Positions 33,646 through 41,604 of a stretch of DNA of 64,000 bases are shown piece by piece (position 1 is the stretch's first letter; each line of letters opens with the position of its first letter). A program made the translations under genes and the position numbers. The stretch spans positions 62,001 to 126,000 of the forward strand of contig CAZUJL010000007.1 of assembly GCA_964620045.1 (NCBI GenBank). The letters run 5' to 3'. The notes below the pieces were generated by a model. It made no database searches, was not told where the DNA came from, and worked only from the letters and a program-made list of their open reading frames with translations. This stretch comes from VFKU01 sp964620045. Lineage in GTDB: Bacteria; Hydrogenedentota; Hydrogenedentia; Hydrogenedentales; GCA-2746185.

Positions 33646-34260
33646 GGGATTACCTGTTTATCTGAAGATCACTAGGATTGCAGCACAGACGAAAACAGCA
33701 GCCTCAATTTCATTGCGTTGATTCTGGCTCGGGTGACTCGTTCGCAGGAGACGCGCGCGAGTGCGGGGACAATCAGCGCAGAAATTTTCGCGCCCAAGGC
33801 CGCGCGAATGTTGCCATAGCAACGGAGCACATGTCAAGCAAGTGGCTACATCAAAAAATTCCCTCAAGAAACTTCAACAGGATCGCCACGCACGTCGCGC
33901 GCAAAACTCGCCGTTGACCGCGCGAGTGGATCGAATCAGCGAACTCGCCACGAAGTTTTCACACTCGTTCCAAACTTTACTTTCGCCACGCTAACGATCA
34001 GGTAGCGCGTGGATTGTGGTCAGAGGTGTGCAGTGGAAGTCGGGTTGGCCGGGGTCTGTAAGGCCTACTTTCCAAAAATCCAGAAAACCCGGAGCTAGAT
34101 ATTGTGGGTGTCCAATTCCGTGCCTGAGTCTTGGGGATACCTTACGCAGCAGCGACCTGCGAAAATATTTTTTTGGATCAGGCTCCTGTCCCGGATTGGG
34201 TGCCTTTTGGCGGGGGAAAATGGGCCTTTTTGCTCATCAATTTCTAATCGAAAATGCAGG
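33646..34260. other. Gene-free divergent region before the V-ATPase operon
   Basis: No supported gene is seen. On the minus strand, a TTGACA (33837-33832) is followed after 18 bases by CAACAT (33813-33808), and a GTTGC-CATA-GCAAC palindrome (33810-33823) overlaps the latter. It is a possible but weak V-ATPase promoter or operator. Short open frames on both strands lack ribosome binding sites or family likeness. Confidence 0.4.
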
Positions 34261-34269
34261 AGTTTTTTA

Positions 34270-34298
34270 TAGACAATCCATACCGGGTTGTATACAAT
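34270..34298 (+). promoter_or_regulatory. Promoter upstream of thyX-nrdJ
   Basis: TAGACA (34270-34275) and TACAAT (34293-34298) are separated by 17 bases. Each matches the sigma70 consensus at five of six positions. The -10 overlaps an NrdR-box-like sequence (34292-34307). Confidence 0.7.
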
Positions 34299-34339
34299 AT
34301 GTTTTGTAGTTTTAAAAACATAACCACAATATATTGTGT
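34292..34339. promoter_or_regulatory. Two NrdR-box-like operators, 32 bp apart
   Basis: Box 1 (34292-34307, ATACAATATGTTTTGT) matches the published consensus aCaCwAtATaTwGtgt at 13 of 16 positions and box 2 (34324-34339, CCACAATATATTGTGT) at 15 of 16. Centre-to-centre distance is 32 bases, about three helix turns, the arrangement typical of NrdR, which represses ribonucleotide reductase genes when dATP is high. Box 1 overlaps the promoter -10. Counts were made by hand from the sequence. Confidence 0.78.
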
Positions 34340-34395
34340 TTTTATGACCATCTCAGGGCAAAAAATTCCGACGAAAAACGGGCGTTCCGGGGGGC

Positions 34396-34424
34396 TTTAC
34401 AAAGCACTCCCCTCTGCCTATAAT
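34396..34424 (+). promoter_or_regulatory. Second strong promoter, downstream of the NrdR boxes
   Basis: TTTACA (34396-34401) and TATAAT (34419-34424) are 17 bases apart, close to the sigma70 consensus. It lies after the NrdR boxes, so NrdR would not obviously block it unless by looping. It would start an RNA at about 34431. Confidence 0.68.
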
Positions 34425-34430
34425 GCCGCA

Positions 34431-34714
34431 CCTTTCTCAGAGGGGCTGAGGGGGAGGAAAGGGCCCGGCGACGGTGAACACGCCCGCCGCAGGGATCTTC
34501 GCGCGGTAATCCTGGTTGTAGACCCGGCTGCGGGTCGATTGCCGTCTAGCCACGTCGATTTTAGAAGATTTATCGGATTTCTCGTATGTGTTTCGCGCCG
34601 TCTGGCTTGTTATATGGGGAGTGGCCTGCAACTGGGGACCCTCGCTGCGCCTTGATCGGCCGAGCGCGGTGCAGTTGAATCGAAGTCTGGACCGGACGAA
34701 AGGAGCCGGTGTGC
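34431..34714 (+). other. Long structured leader before thyX, function unknown
   Basis: About 280 bases between the second promoter and the thyX start contain no supported gene. Local hairpins are visible, for example CTCAG-AGGGG-CTGAG (34436-34450), a CAGG/CCTG pair around 34490-34523, and ACCCG/CGGGT near 34532-34544. I see no cobalamin box, tRNA-like end or RNase P core, so I do not name it. It could be an untranslated leader, a small RNA or a new regulatory element for a B12-dependent enzyme. Confidence 0.3.
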
Positions 34715-35497
34715 GTGGAGTTTGTTGAACCAAAAGTTTTCCTGGTCGGTGAGACGCGTGTAATCGAGGAGGGCCTGCAAGCCTACCTCAAACACGTCGG
34801 CGCGCCGGAATGGAAGACGGACGCACCAAGCGACGCCGAGAAGCTGAGCGAAGTGATGGGCCGCCTGTGCTATCGCTCGTTCAAGCCGGGGCTGAACCCG
34901 AACGTGACGCGTGTGCGCGAAGGCAACGACACCTATCTCTCGCACATCTTCGAAGTCGGCCACGGCAGCGTAATCGAACACGCCGTGATCAACTTCATCT
35001 TCGCCGACGTCAGCCGTGTGTTCACGCACGAGCTTGTGCGGCACCGCGCGGGTTCGGCCTTCTCGCAGGAGTCGCTGCGCTTCGTGCGGCTTGATCGTCT
35101 GTCGGCGTATGCGCCGATGCACATCCGCGAGAACGAAGAAGGCATGGCAATCTTCGCGCGCACGATCGAGCATCTCGAACAGGTGCAGCGCGAGCTCGCC
35201 AAGGTCTACGCGATCGAGGACGAGAAGAAGTTCGACGTGAAAAAGAAACTCACGTCCGCCTTCCGTCGCATCGCGCCCGACGGCGTGGCGACGACGATCG
35301 GCTGGTCCTGTAACTTTCGCACGCTGCGCCATGTAATAGAGATGCGCACCGAGCCGAATGCCGAGGAGGAAATTCGCCTCGTGTTCGGCAAGGTGTTCGA
35401 AGTGGTGAAAGAGCGTTACCCGAATCTACTGGGTGACTACGAAGTGGAAATGGTCGATGGTTTGCCGTGGGTGAAGACGCCGCACGGGAAGGTCTAG
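34715..35497 (+). CDS. thyX: Flavin-dependent thymidylate synthase ThyX
   Basis: The GTG at 34715 is preferred to the GTG at 34709 because AGGAG lies at 34701-34705, nine bases upstream. The 260-residue product has the ThyX signature RHRAGSAFSQESLRF (RHRX7S), a HGSVIEHAV segment and a C-terminal RTLRHVIEMRT stretch. It makes dTMP from dUMP using FAD and methylene-tetrahydrofolate without dihydrofolate. The gene sits upstream of nrdJ with an 81-base gap, and both lie downstream of NrdR-like boxes, forming a DNA precursor operon. Confidence 0.97.
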   Translation: MEFVEPKVFLVGETRVIEEGLQAYLKHVGAPEWKTDAPSDAEKLSEVMGRLCYRSFKPGLNPNVTRVREGNDTYLSHIFEVGHGSVIEHAVINFIFADVSRVFTHELVRHRAGSAFSQESLRFVRLDRLSAYAPMHIRENEEGMAIFARTIEHLEQVQRELAKVYAIEDEKKFDVKKKLTSAFRRIAPDGVATTIGWSCNFRTLRHVIEMRTEPNAEEEIRLVFGKVFEVVKERYPNLLGDYEVEMVDGLPWVKTPHGKV

Positions 35498-35578
35498 TGA
35501 TTTATTCGGGGGAACCCGATGCAAGTGGATTCATAAAATCGGAACGCGAAGGCAGAAACGGAAGCGGGGAGGAACGCG

Positions 35579-37669
35579 ATGTTTGAGGTAAAAGAACGGT
35601 TCAAGTTGTCGGAGAAGTTCCTTGAGGAATTCAAGGGCAAGCAGCCGAAGTGGGGCCCGCTGGGGTATGTGACCTTCAAGCGGACCTATGCACGGCCGAT
35701 CCGCGAAGACGGCCAGCCCGAGCGGACGGAGGAATACTGGGAGTCGCTGCGCCGCGTGATTGAAGGCTGCTACACGATCCAACTGAACCATTGTAAGAAC
35801 CTCAAGCTGCCCTGGATTCCGTTCAAGGCGCAGACCTCCGCGCAGGAAATGTACCGGCTCATGTGGAACTTCAAGTTCCTGCCGCCGGGCCGCGGCCTGT
35901 GGATGATGGGCACGGACTATATATATACGCGCGGTTCGGGCGCGCTGAACAACTGCGCGTTCGTCTCCACGTCCGAAATCGACGTCTCGTTCTCCGAGCC
36001 GTTCTGCTTCCTGATGGACATGTCCATGCTCGGCGTCGGCGTCGCCTTCGACACGGACGGTCAAGGCAAAATCTTCATCAAGCAGCCGGAGATCGGCGGC
36101 TACACGCACGTCGTTGAAGATTCGAAGGAAGGCTGGGTGGATCTCGTGCGCGCCGTGCTCGAGGCCTACATCGGCCAGGGCAAGCGCCCCGCGAAGATCG
36201 ACTTCTCCAAAATCCGCCCGATGGGCGCGGCCATCAAGACCTTCGGCGGCATCGCGCCAGGTCCTGGACCGCTCATCGAGTGCATCAAGAACATCGACAC
36301 GATCCTCGAGCCGCGCATCGGCGAGACGATTTCCTCGACCGACATCACGGACCTGATGAACGTGATCGGCAAGTGCGTGGTCTCCGGCGGCGTGCGCCGC
36401 ACGGCCGAGCTCGCCCTCGGCGCGCCGGACGACGACGAGTACCTGAAGCTGAAAGACCCCAAGCTGCACGAGCAGAAACTGCGCGAATGGCGCTGGGCGT
36501 CGAACAACAGCGTGCTCGCCGAGGTCGGTATCTCGTACGACAAAGTCGGCACGCAGACTGCGACGAACGGCGAGCCGGGCTACTTCTGGCGCACGAACGC
36601 GCGCGCGTTTGGTCGCGTGAAAGATGGCGCGACCTGGCGCGACGCGAAGGTCGCCGGCACGAACCCCTGCGCCGAGCAGAGCCTGGAATCCTTCGAAATC
36701 TGCAACCTCGTCGAAACCTTCCCGTCGCTGCACGAGAACTTCGAAGAGTACAAGCGCACGCTGAAGTTCGCGTATCTCTACGCCAAGACGGTCACGCTCA
36801 TCCCGACGCACAACGAACGCACGAACGCGATCATGCTGCGCAACCGCCGCATCGGCCTGTCGCAGTCGGGCATCGTGGAGTCGTTCGAGCGTCACGGCCG
36901 CCGCGAACATTTCGAGTGGTGCGACAAGGGCTACCAGTACATCACCGAACTCGACAAAATTTACTCGGGTTGGCTCTGCATCCCGGAGAGCATCAAGAAG
37001 ACCTCCGTGAAGCCAAGCGGCACGGTGTCGCTGATGCCGGGCGTCACGCCGGGCATCCACTACGCCCACTCGAAGTACTACCACCGCACGATTCGCGTCG
37101 ACAAGACCAGCCCGCTCATCGGGCCGATCCGCGCGGCCGGCCATCGCATCGAAGAATCGGTGTATGGCGACAACACGTGGGTCGTGTACTTCCCGGTGAA
37201 GGAAGAGCACTTCGACCGCGCGAAAGACGAAGTCTCCGTGTGGGAACAGGTCGAGAACGTCGCGCAGATGCAGTACTACTGGGCGGACAACCAGGTCAGC
37301 GCGACGATCACCTTCCGCCCTGAAGAAGCGAAGGACATCCCGCGAATTCTCGAGCTGTACGAGACGCGCCTGAAGTCCATCAGCTTCCTGCCGCTCACCG
37401 AACATAACTATCCGCAGGCGCCGTACCAGACGATCACGAAGGAAGCCTTCGACGCCGCGTCCGCCAAGCTGAAGGCCGTCGACTTCGGCACGATGAACAC
37501 CGGCGAAGTGCAGGACATGTACTGCGACGGCGACAAGTGCACGATCTCGCCGCCACACCAGGAGCCGAAGGAAGAGGCCATGCCGCTGCCGCTCGAAGAA
37601 GTCGAAGCGGAAGCCCCGGCCACCAACGGTAAGTCCGCGCACAAGAACAACCCAGTACCCGCGAAGTAA
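35579..37669 (+). CDS. nrdJ: Adenosylcobalamin-dependent (class II) ribonucleotide reductase
   Basis: A 696-residue enzyme similar to the monomeric triphosphate reductase of Lactobacillus leichmannii type. It carries NNCAFVST with an active-site Cys, the NPCAEQSLESFEICNL loop with the radical Cys and Glu, PSGTVSLMPGVTPGIHYAHS and a C-terminal C-x4-C pair (CDGDKC) that transfers reducing power. It reduces ribonucleotides with adenosylcobalamin, independent of oxygen, which suits anaerobic or fluctuating conditions. It ends in a charged tail. NrdR-like boxes and two promoters precede the operon, and a strong terminator follows at 37700. Confidence 0.96.
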   Translation: MFEVKERFKLSEKFLEEFKGKQPKWGPLGYVTFKRTYARPIREDGQPERTEEYWESLRRVIEGCYTIQLNHCKNLKLPWIPFKAQTSAQEMYRLMWNFKFLPPGRGLWMMGTDYIYTRGSGALNNCAFVSTSEIDVSFSEPFCFLMDMSMLGVGVAFDTDGQGKIFIKQPEIGGYTHVVEDSKEGWVDLVRAVLEAYIGQGKRPAKIDFSKIRPMGAAIKTFGGIAPGPGPLIECIKNIDTILEPRIGETISSTDITDLMNVIGKCVVSGGVRRTAELALGAPDDDEYLKLKDPKLHEQKLREWRWASNNSVLAEVGISYDKVGTQTATNGEPGYFWRTNARAFGRVKDGATWRDAKVAGTNPCAEQSLESFEICNLVETFPSLHENFEEYKRTLKFAYLYAKTVTLIPTHNERTNAIMLRNRRIGLSQSGIVESFERHGRREHFEWCDKGYQYITELDKIYSGWLCIPESIKKTSVKPSGTVSLMPGVTPGIHYAHSKYYHRTIRVDKTSPLIGPIRAAGHRIEESVYGDNTWVVYFPVKEEHFDRAKDEVSVWEQVENVAQMQYYWADNQVSATITFRPEEAKDIPRILELYETRLKSISFLPLTEHNYPQAPYQTITKEAFDAASAKLKAVDFGTMNTGEVQDMYCDGDKCTISPPHQEPKEEAMPLPLEEVEAEAPATNGKSAHKNNPVPAK

Positions 37670-37699
37670 CGTTCGATAAGAACGTCCCGACCGCAGTTC

Positions 37700-37739
37700 A
37701 CCGGCCGGAGCGGAAACGCTCCGGCCGGTCCCTTTTTTT
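37700..37739 (+). terminator. Strong rho-independent terminator of thyX-nrdJ
   Basis: A perfect 13-base-pair stem ACCGGCCGGAGCG / CGCTCCGGCCGGT closed by a GAAA tetraloop (37713-37716), followed by CCC and seven T residues. Confidence 0.95.
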
Positions 37740-37740
37740 C

Positions 37741-37936
37741 AGGGAACTGACTGCGTACGTAGGGGACTGACTGCGAATCGCCGTGCATCCACCTCCAACA
37801 TCCGAGCGGCCGCGGCCAACCAACCACCGAAGACCTAAACCTCCGCCAAACGATTCGTAGTCTGTCCCCGGTCGTCCGCGAGAAAACCGGGGACAGACTA
37901 CGGACTTCCAAACCCCGGAAGTCCGCAGTCAGTCCC
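37741..37936. repeat. Nested inverted-repeat cluster
   Basis: An outer pair GGGACTGACTGCG (37763-37775) and CGCAGTCAGTCCC (37924-37936), with a variant extra copy at about 37742-37754, encloses a 17-base perfect inverted repeat CGTAGTCTGTCCCCGGT (37856-37872) / ACCGGGGACAGACTACG (37886-37902). Next to it lies CGGACTTCC-7-GGAAGTCCG (37901-37925). No gene is seen. It looks like REP/MITE-like repeats. Confidence 0.75.
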
Positions 37937-37974
37937 TGTGTGTTGGTGTATCTTGTTCACGGGAGGGATGCCTT

Positions 37975-38439
37975 GTGAAAAAGTATGCGTTGTTCGCCGT
38001 TGCGATTTTTGTGTTGATTGGATCGTCGGTTATTCACGGCGTGCGCGCGGCCGAAGAAAACGCCGACGTCGCCGCGGCGATGAACTCGCTCGACGACTAC
38101 ATGACGGCGTTCAACGCGCGCGACGAGAAGGCCTGGGCAGCGACGCTGAATTATCCGCACGTGCGGATGGCGGGCGGTGAAGTGAAGGTGTGGCAGACGC
38201 CGGAAGAGTATTGTGACGACTTCGATTTCGCGGACTTCGCCAAGCGTTTCAACTGGCACCACAGCGCCTGGGACAAGCGCGAAGTCGTGCAACAAGGGCC
38301 AGACAAAGTCCACGTCGCGGTGACCTTCTCGCGCTACAACGAAGCCGGCGAAAAACTCGCCACCTACGACTCGCTCTACATCGTCACCAACGACAACGGA
38401 CACTGGGGCACCCTCGCGCGCTCCAGCTACGCACCGTGA
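37975..38439 (+). CDS. Secreted SnoaL/NTF2-like protein of unknown function
   Basis: A 154-residue protein with a signal peptide (residues about 1-25, ending HGVRA-AEEN). The mature part shows an NTF2-like outline: an N-terminal helix with LDDYMTAFNARDEKAW, then strands ending with a SLYIVTNDNGHWGTLARS sheet, as in DUF4440/SnoaL-type proteins. No conserved catalytic site can be identified. It probably folds as an alpha-beta cone in the periplasm. No operon partner; flanked by repeat clusters on both sides. Confidence 0.68.
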   Translation: MKKYALFAVAIFVLIGSSVIHGVRAAEENADVAAAMNSLDDYMTAFNARDEKAWAATLNYPHVRMAGGEVKVWQTPEEYCDDFDFADFAKRFNWHHSAWDKREVVQQGPDKVHVAVTFSRYNEAGEKLATYDSLYIVTNDNGHWGTLARSSYAP

Positions 38440-38444
38440 TAACT

Positions 38445-38545
38445 CGTAGCGCCGGCCTCCGGCCGGCAAAAGACAGCCTCCGGTAGAGCCACGCCGCTAT
38501 TGCAGACCAGCGGCCATGCCTTGCCGCCGGGACGGCAGCGCTACG
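38445..38545. repeat. Inverted-repeat (REP/MITE-like) element
   Basis: Ends CGTAGCG (38445-38451) and CGCTACG (38539-38545) enclose a GCCGGCC-TCC-GGCCGGC hairpin (38451-38467) and other GC-rich palindromic pieces. No gene is seen. It may belong to a multicopy intergenic repeat. Confidence 0.6.
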
Positions 38546-38584
38546 GTATGCTGTTGATCACTATCGAATGCTAGGAGATGTCTC

Positions 38585-39382
38585 ATGTCTGGACGTTTCG
38601 AAAATAAAACAGTCTTCATCACCGGCGGTTCCTCCGGCATAGGGGCGGCCTGCGGCGTGCAGTTTGCGCGTGAAGGCGCGCGAGTTGTGCTCGCCGCGCG
38701 CGACGAAGCCCGACTCGCGGATGTCGTGAAGTCCGTCGAAGCCGTTGGTGGACAAGCACTGGCCGTAGCGTGCGACGTCACCAATCGCGCAAGCATCGAT
38801 GCCGCCGTCGCGCGCGCCGTGGATAAATTCGGCGGACTCGATGTCGTGCTCGCAAACGCCGGCTTCGGCGTGAATGGTCCGCTGGTGAAACTCACCACCG
38901 ACGACTACCGCCGGCAGTTCGACACAAATGTCTTCGGCGTGATCGACACCGTCTACGCCACCTTGCCGCATCTGCTCGCGTCGAAGGGCCGCCTCGGCAT
39001 CGTATCGAGCGTGCTCGGAAAGTTGTCGCGGCCGAAAATGTCGGCCTACGTCGCGAGCAAGTTCGCGCTCTGCGGGTTTGCCGAGGCCATCGCCTATGAA
39101 CTGGCTGGGCAGGGGGTTTCCGTCACTTCGCTGAACCCCGGACGCGTCGCCAGCAACTTCATCAAAGTGGACAATCAGAACCGCCTGCGTCCGGAGTGGA
39201 AGGACGGCAACTCTGGGTTCATGGTCGTGCCCGCCGAACGCGCCGCCCGGGAAATCACCAACGCCCTCTATCGCCGCAAGCTGGACGCCACCATCACCGG
39301 CCATGGCCGGTTCGGTGTGTTCATGTACCGCCACTTCCCGGCCTTCGTCCGGTTCGGCATCCGCCGAGGGGTTGCCAACTAA
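38585..39382 (+). CDS. Short-chain dehydrogenase/reductase
   Basis: A 265-residue SDR. The NAD(P) motif is TGGSSGIGAACGVQF near the N-terminus; ANAGFG fits the NNAG-like strand; the catalytic Ser is in SSVLGKLSRP and the pair YVASK gives Tyr and Lys (YxxxK). The C-terminal region is long and basic and may be membrane-associated (RHFPAFVRFGIRRG). The substrate cannot be told. It stands alone: 24 bases separate it from the converging arsC-like gene. Confidence 0.88.
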   Translation: MSGRFENKTVFITGGSSGIGAACGVQFAREGARVVLAARDEARLADVVKSVEAVGGQALAVACDVTNRASIDAAVARAVDKFGGLDVVLANAGFGVNGPLVKLTTDDYRRQFDTNVFGVIDTVYATLPHLLASKGRLGIVSSVLGKLSRPKMSAYVASKFALCGFAEAIAYELAGQGVSVTSLNPGRVASNFIKVDNQNRLRPEWKDGNSGFMVVPAERAAREITNALYRRKLDATITGHGRFGVFMYRHFPAFVRFGIRRGVAN

Positions 39383-39406
39383 ACCGGAGGGTCGGTTTAG
39401 TTCAGC

Positions 39407-39865
39407 TTAGGTGAGAAGTTCCGGCAGCGCCTGCACGAAATCCCGGATCTCGTCCCGCACCCGCGCGTAGACGCCCATGGCGTCCTCATCCGACTTCGCC
39501 GCGGCGGCCAGTTTCGGGGGGTCGTCGAAGTTCCGGTGAATCTTCTTGGCATTGCCGGGGAACACGGGGCAGGTCTCGCTGGCATGGTCACAGACCGTAA
39601 TTACATAGTCGAAATCGATGTTTTGCAGACGCTGGATAGTCTTGGACTGCTGGCCGGAGATATCAATCCCCGCCTCCAGCATGACCTGCACGGCCACCCG
39701 ATTCAGGCCGTGCGCCTTGATTCCAGCGGAATAGGCCTCGACGGTATCCGGCAGGAGACGCCGGGCCCAACCCTCCGCCATCTGGCTGCGACAGGAGTTT
39801 CCGGTGCACAGGAATAGGACTTTTATCCGGTTTTGGCCAGAAAAAAGCTCATCGAATCGACTCAT
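39407..39865 (-). CDS. arsC: Arsenate reductase (thioredoxin-coupled, LMW-PTP fold)
   Basis: A 152-residue protein with the CX5R loop FLCTGNSCRSQMAEGWARR and the redox Cys pair in VCDHASETCPVFPG, the three-cysteine set of thioredoxin-type ArsC. The final acid is at FDDPP. It reduces arsenate to arsenite. No ArsR, ArsB or Acr3 gene is adjacent, so efflux must be encoded elsewhere. It is transcribed toward the SDR and has an A/T-rich upstream region. Confidence 0.92.
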   Translation of the reverse strand: MSRFDELFSGQNRIKVLFLCTGNSCRSQMAEGWARRLLPDTVEAYSAGIKAHGLNRVAVQVMLEAGIDISGQQSKTIQRLQNIDFDYVITVCDHASETCPVFPGNAKKIHRNFDDPPKLAAAAKSDEDAMGVYARVRDEIRDFVQALPELLT

Positions 39866-39932
39866 AGGCCCCGTTTCTCGGTAAAATTCTGAGGAAATAC
39901 ATACTATTTAGCAGAATATTGGTTTTTATACT

Positions 39933-39961
39933 TTGACGGTCGTAGCGGGTGCTGATATAGT
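39933..39961 (+). promoter_or_regulatory. Promoter of the M23 peptidase-bactofilin operon
   Basis: TTGACG (39933-39938) and TATAGT (39956-39961) are 17 bases apart and match the consensus at five of six positions each. A leader of about 180 bases without a supported gene follows. Confidence 0.75.
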
Positions 39962-40150
39962 TGCGTAAGGGTCGCCGAGGTGTTAGTCTAACACGCGAGG
40001 CGGGTTACATCTTCGAAGGTCTTCGCGGAAGGAGACCATCGCGGAAAGGGTCGGGCGCCTAGCGCACTCTGCACTGCGGGCAGAGGCGAATTCTTCGGGC
40101 GAACCGGGCTATGTGCTGGGTAGTGCTATTGAGGGGAGCGCCCGAACCGC

Positions 40151-41146
40151 ATGCGGCGATGGACCGTTATTCTAATTCCGCACGATCGTGGGTCACGACG
40201 ATCGTTTAATCTGCATGGCTGGCACCTTTGGGCCGGCTCAGGCTTGGTCGCGCTGATGGCCGTGTTCAGCGCGATTTTCTATTTTCAGGGCCAAAAATAC
40301 CGGTCCGAAATGGACTTCCTGAGCGATCAGTACAAAGAACTGGAAAAATCCATCGAAGTCACCGGTCTCCCGGCCAGCCTGGAAGAGCGCCTGGCCGAGC
40401 GGGAATCCGAAATTCGGGCCGAATACGAGACCCGCGACCGGGCCATGGCCGAAGAACTCAGCAAGCTGTATGACCTCGAGCGCGAGGTACGCAATGTCAC
40501 CGGTCTGCCGGCCAAGGAAGCGGTTGAAGAAGCTGCCGCGGTACCAACCGGCGCCAAGAGCGGCAAGGGCGGTCCGCCGGAACCGGGCGCGGGACGCTTG
40601 GTGGATGATTCCGGCATTGCTCCGCCGGAGCTGATCCAAGGGTTGAGTCGACCCTCGGCCGACCTCATGCTCGAAGAAATGCGCCTGCGCATGGGCAGCC
40701 TGGGCGACCTCCTCGAAGATGCCCAGATCCAGCGCCATAAGTTGTCCCATACCCCCTCGGTCTGGCCGACCAAAGAAGTTAAACGCCGCATCAACTCCAA
40801 ATTCGGCATGCGCCGCGACCCAATCACGAACAAGTGGCGCGAACATTCCGGCGTCGACATTACCGGTGACTACGGTTCCAATGTACTCTCGACAGCGGAC
40901 GGCGTGGTTTCCTTCTCCGGGTACCACGAATACCTCGGCAACCTGATCAAGGTCGATCACGGATACGGCTTCGAGACGTGGTACGGACATTTGAGCAAGC
41001 GCATCCTGAAAAAGGGTGATGTGGTGAAGCGTGGGGACGCGGTGGGTAAATTGGGGTCGACCGGCCGGAGCACCGGGCCGCACATTCACTATGAGGTGCA
41101 TGTGAACGGCAAGCAGGTCGACCCGCGAACGTACATGGGGCGATGA
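40151..41146 (+). CDS. Membrane-anchored M23 (LytM) peptidoglycan endopeptidase
   Basis: A 331-residue protein with a short cytoplasmic N-terminus, a transmembrane segment at about residues 28-48, a coiled-coil region at about 55-120 and a low-complexity Pro/Gly linker. The LytM domain near the C-terminus has the Zn ligands in HSGVD and HIHYEV and the GHLSK loop. It cuts peptide cross-links in the wall. It lies three bases before the bactofilin gene, so the pair probably shapes cells, as in LmdC-BacM-type pairs. Confidence 0.92.
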   Translation: MRRWTVILIPHDRGSRRSFNLHGWHLWAGSGLVALMAVFSAIFYFQGQKYRSEMDFLSDQYKELEKSIEVTGLPASLEERLAERESEIRAEYETRDRAMAEELSKLYDLEREVRNVTGLPAKEAVEEAAAVPTGAKSGKGGPPEPGAGRLVDDSGIAPPELIQGLSRPSADLMLEEMRLRMGSLGDLLEDAQIQRHKLSHTPSVWPTKEVKRRINSKFGMRRDPITNKWREHSGVDITGDYGSNVLSTADGVVSFSGYHEYLGNLIKVDHGYGFETWYGHLSKRILKKGDVVKRGDAVGKLGSTGRSTGPHIHYEVHVNGKQVDPRTYMGR

Positions 41147-41149
41147 CAC

Positions 41150-41569
41150 ATGCTGGATAAACGCAAAGCACTGGACGAGCACAATGTGGCCACGATCATC
41201 GGGCCGGGCACGAAGGTGAAAGGCGAAATCCATTCCAAAGGCACGATTCGCATCGAAGGCGAGGTCGAAGGCCGCGTCGAGTGCGAAGATACGGTCGTGG
41301 TGCACGAATCGGGCATGGTGCGGGCCGACGTCATCGGCGGCCAGGTGATCATCAGCGGCACGGTCGAAGGCAACACCTACGCGCACGAGCGGCTCGAGAT
41401 CACCAACCAGGCGAAGGTCGTCGGCAACATCACGGCCCCGCGCATCAGCATCGCGGAAGGCGTGATCTTCGAGGGCCAGTGCACCATGAAGGCCCCCGGC
41501 CAAGTCGGGATGCCCAAGCCCGGCCTGCAGGTCGTCGGCGGACAGCAGGCCCAGCAAAAAGCGGGCTGA
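41150..41569 (+). CDS. Bactofilin
   Basis: A 139-residue protein with the central bactofilin beta-helix core. Repeating strands are visible in IIGPGTKVKGEIHSKGTIRIEGEVEGRVE and VIISGTVEGNTYAHERLEI segments, flanked by short, mostly disordered tails ending in Gln-rich sequence. Bactofilins polymerise without nucleotides and localise wall enzymes. The M23 peptidase is encoded just upstream, supporting a shape-related partnership. Confidence 0.93.
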   Translation: MLDKRKALDEHNVATIIGPGTKVKGEIHSKGTIRIEGEVEGRVECEDTVVVHESGMVRADVIGGQVIISGTVEGNTYAHERLEITNQAKVVGNITAPRISIAEGVIFEGQCTMKAPGQVGMPKPGLQVVGGQQAQQKAG

Positions 41570-41604
41570 GCGCGTCTCTTACAAATTCCGAACTACCGGC
41601 GGGA

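Noticed and set aside
34431..34714. Resemblance of the thyX leader to tmRNA, RNase P RNA or a cobalamin riboswitch
   Set aside because: The GGGGCTGAG start and GAGGAAAG piece look similar to tmRNA or RNase P at first sight, but there is no tRNA-like 3' end, no conserved RNase P core and no B12 box, so no RNA name was given.
35531..37642. 703-codon frame opposite nrdJ
   Set aside because: It is a shadow of the nrdJ reading frame; its sequence is biased and repetitive in the way expected from third-position GC.
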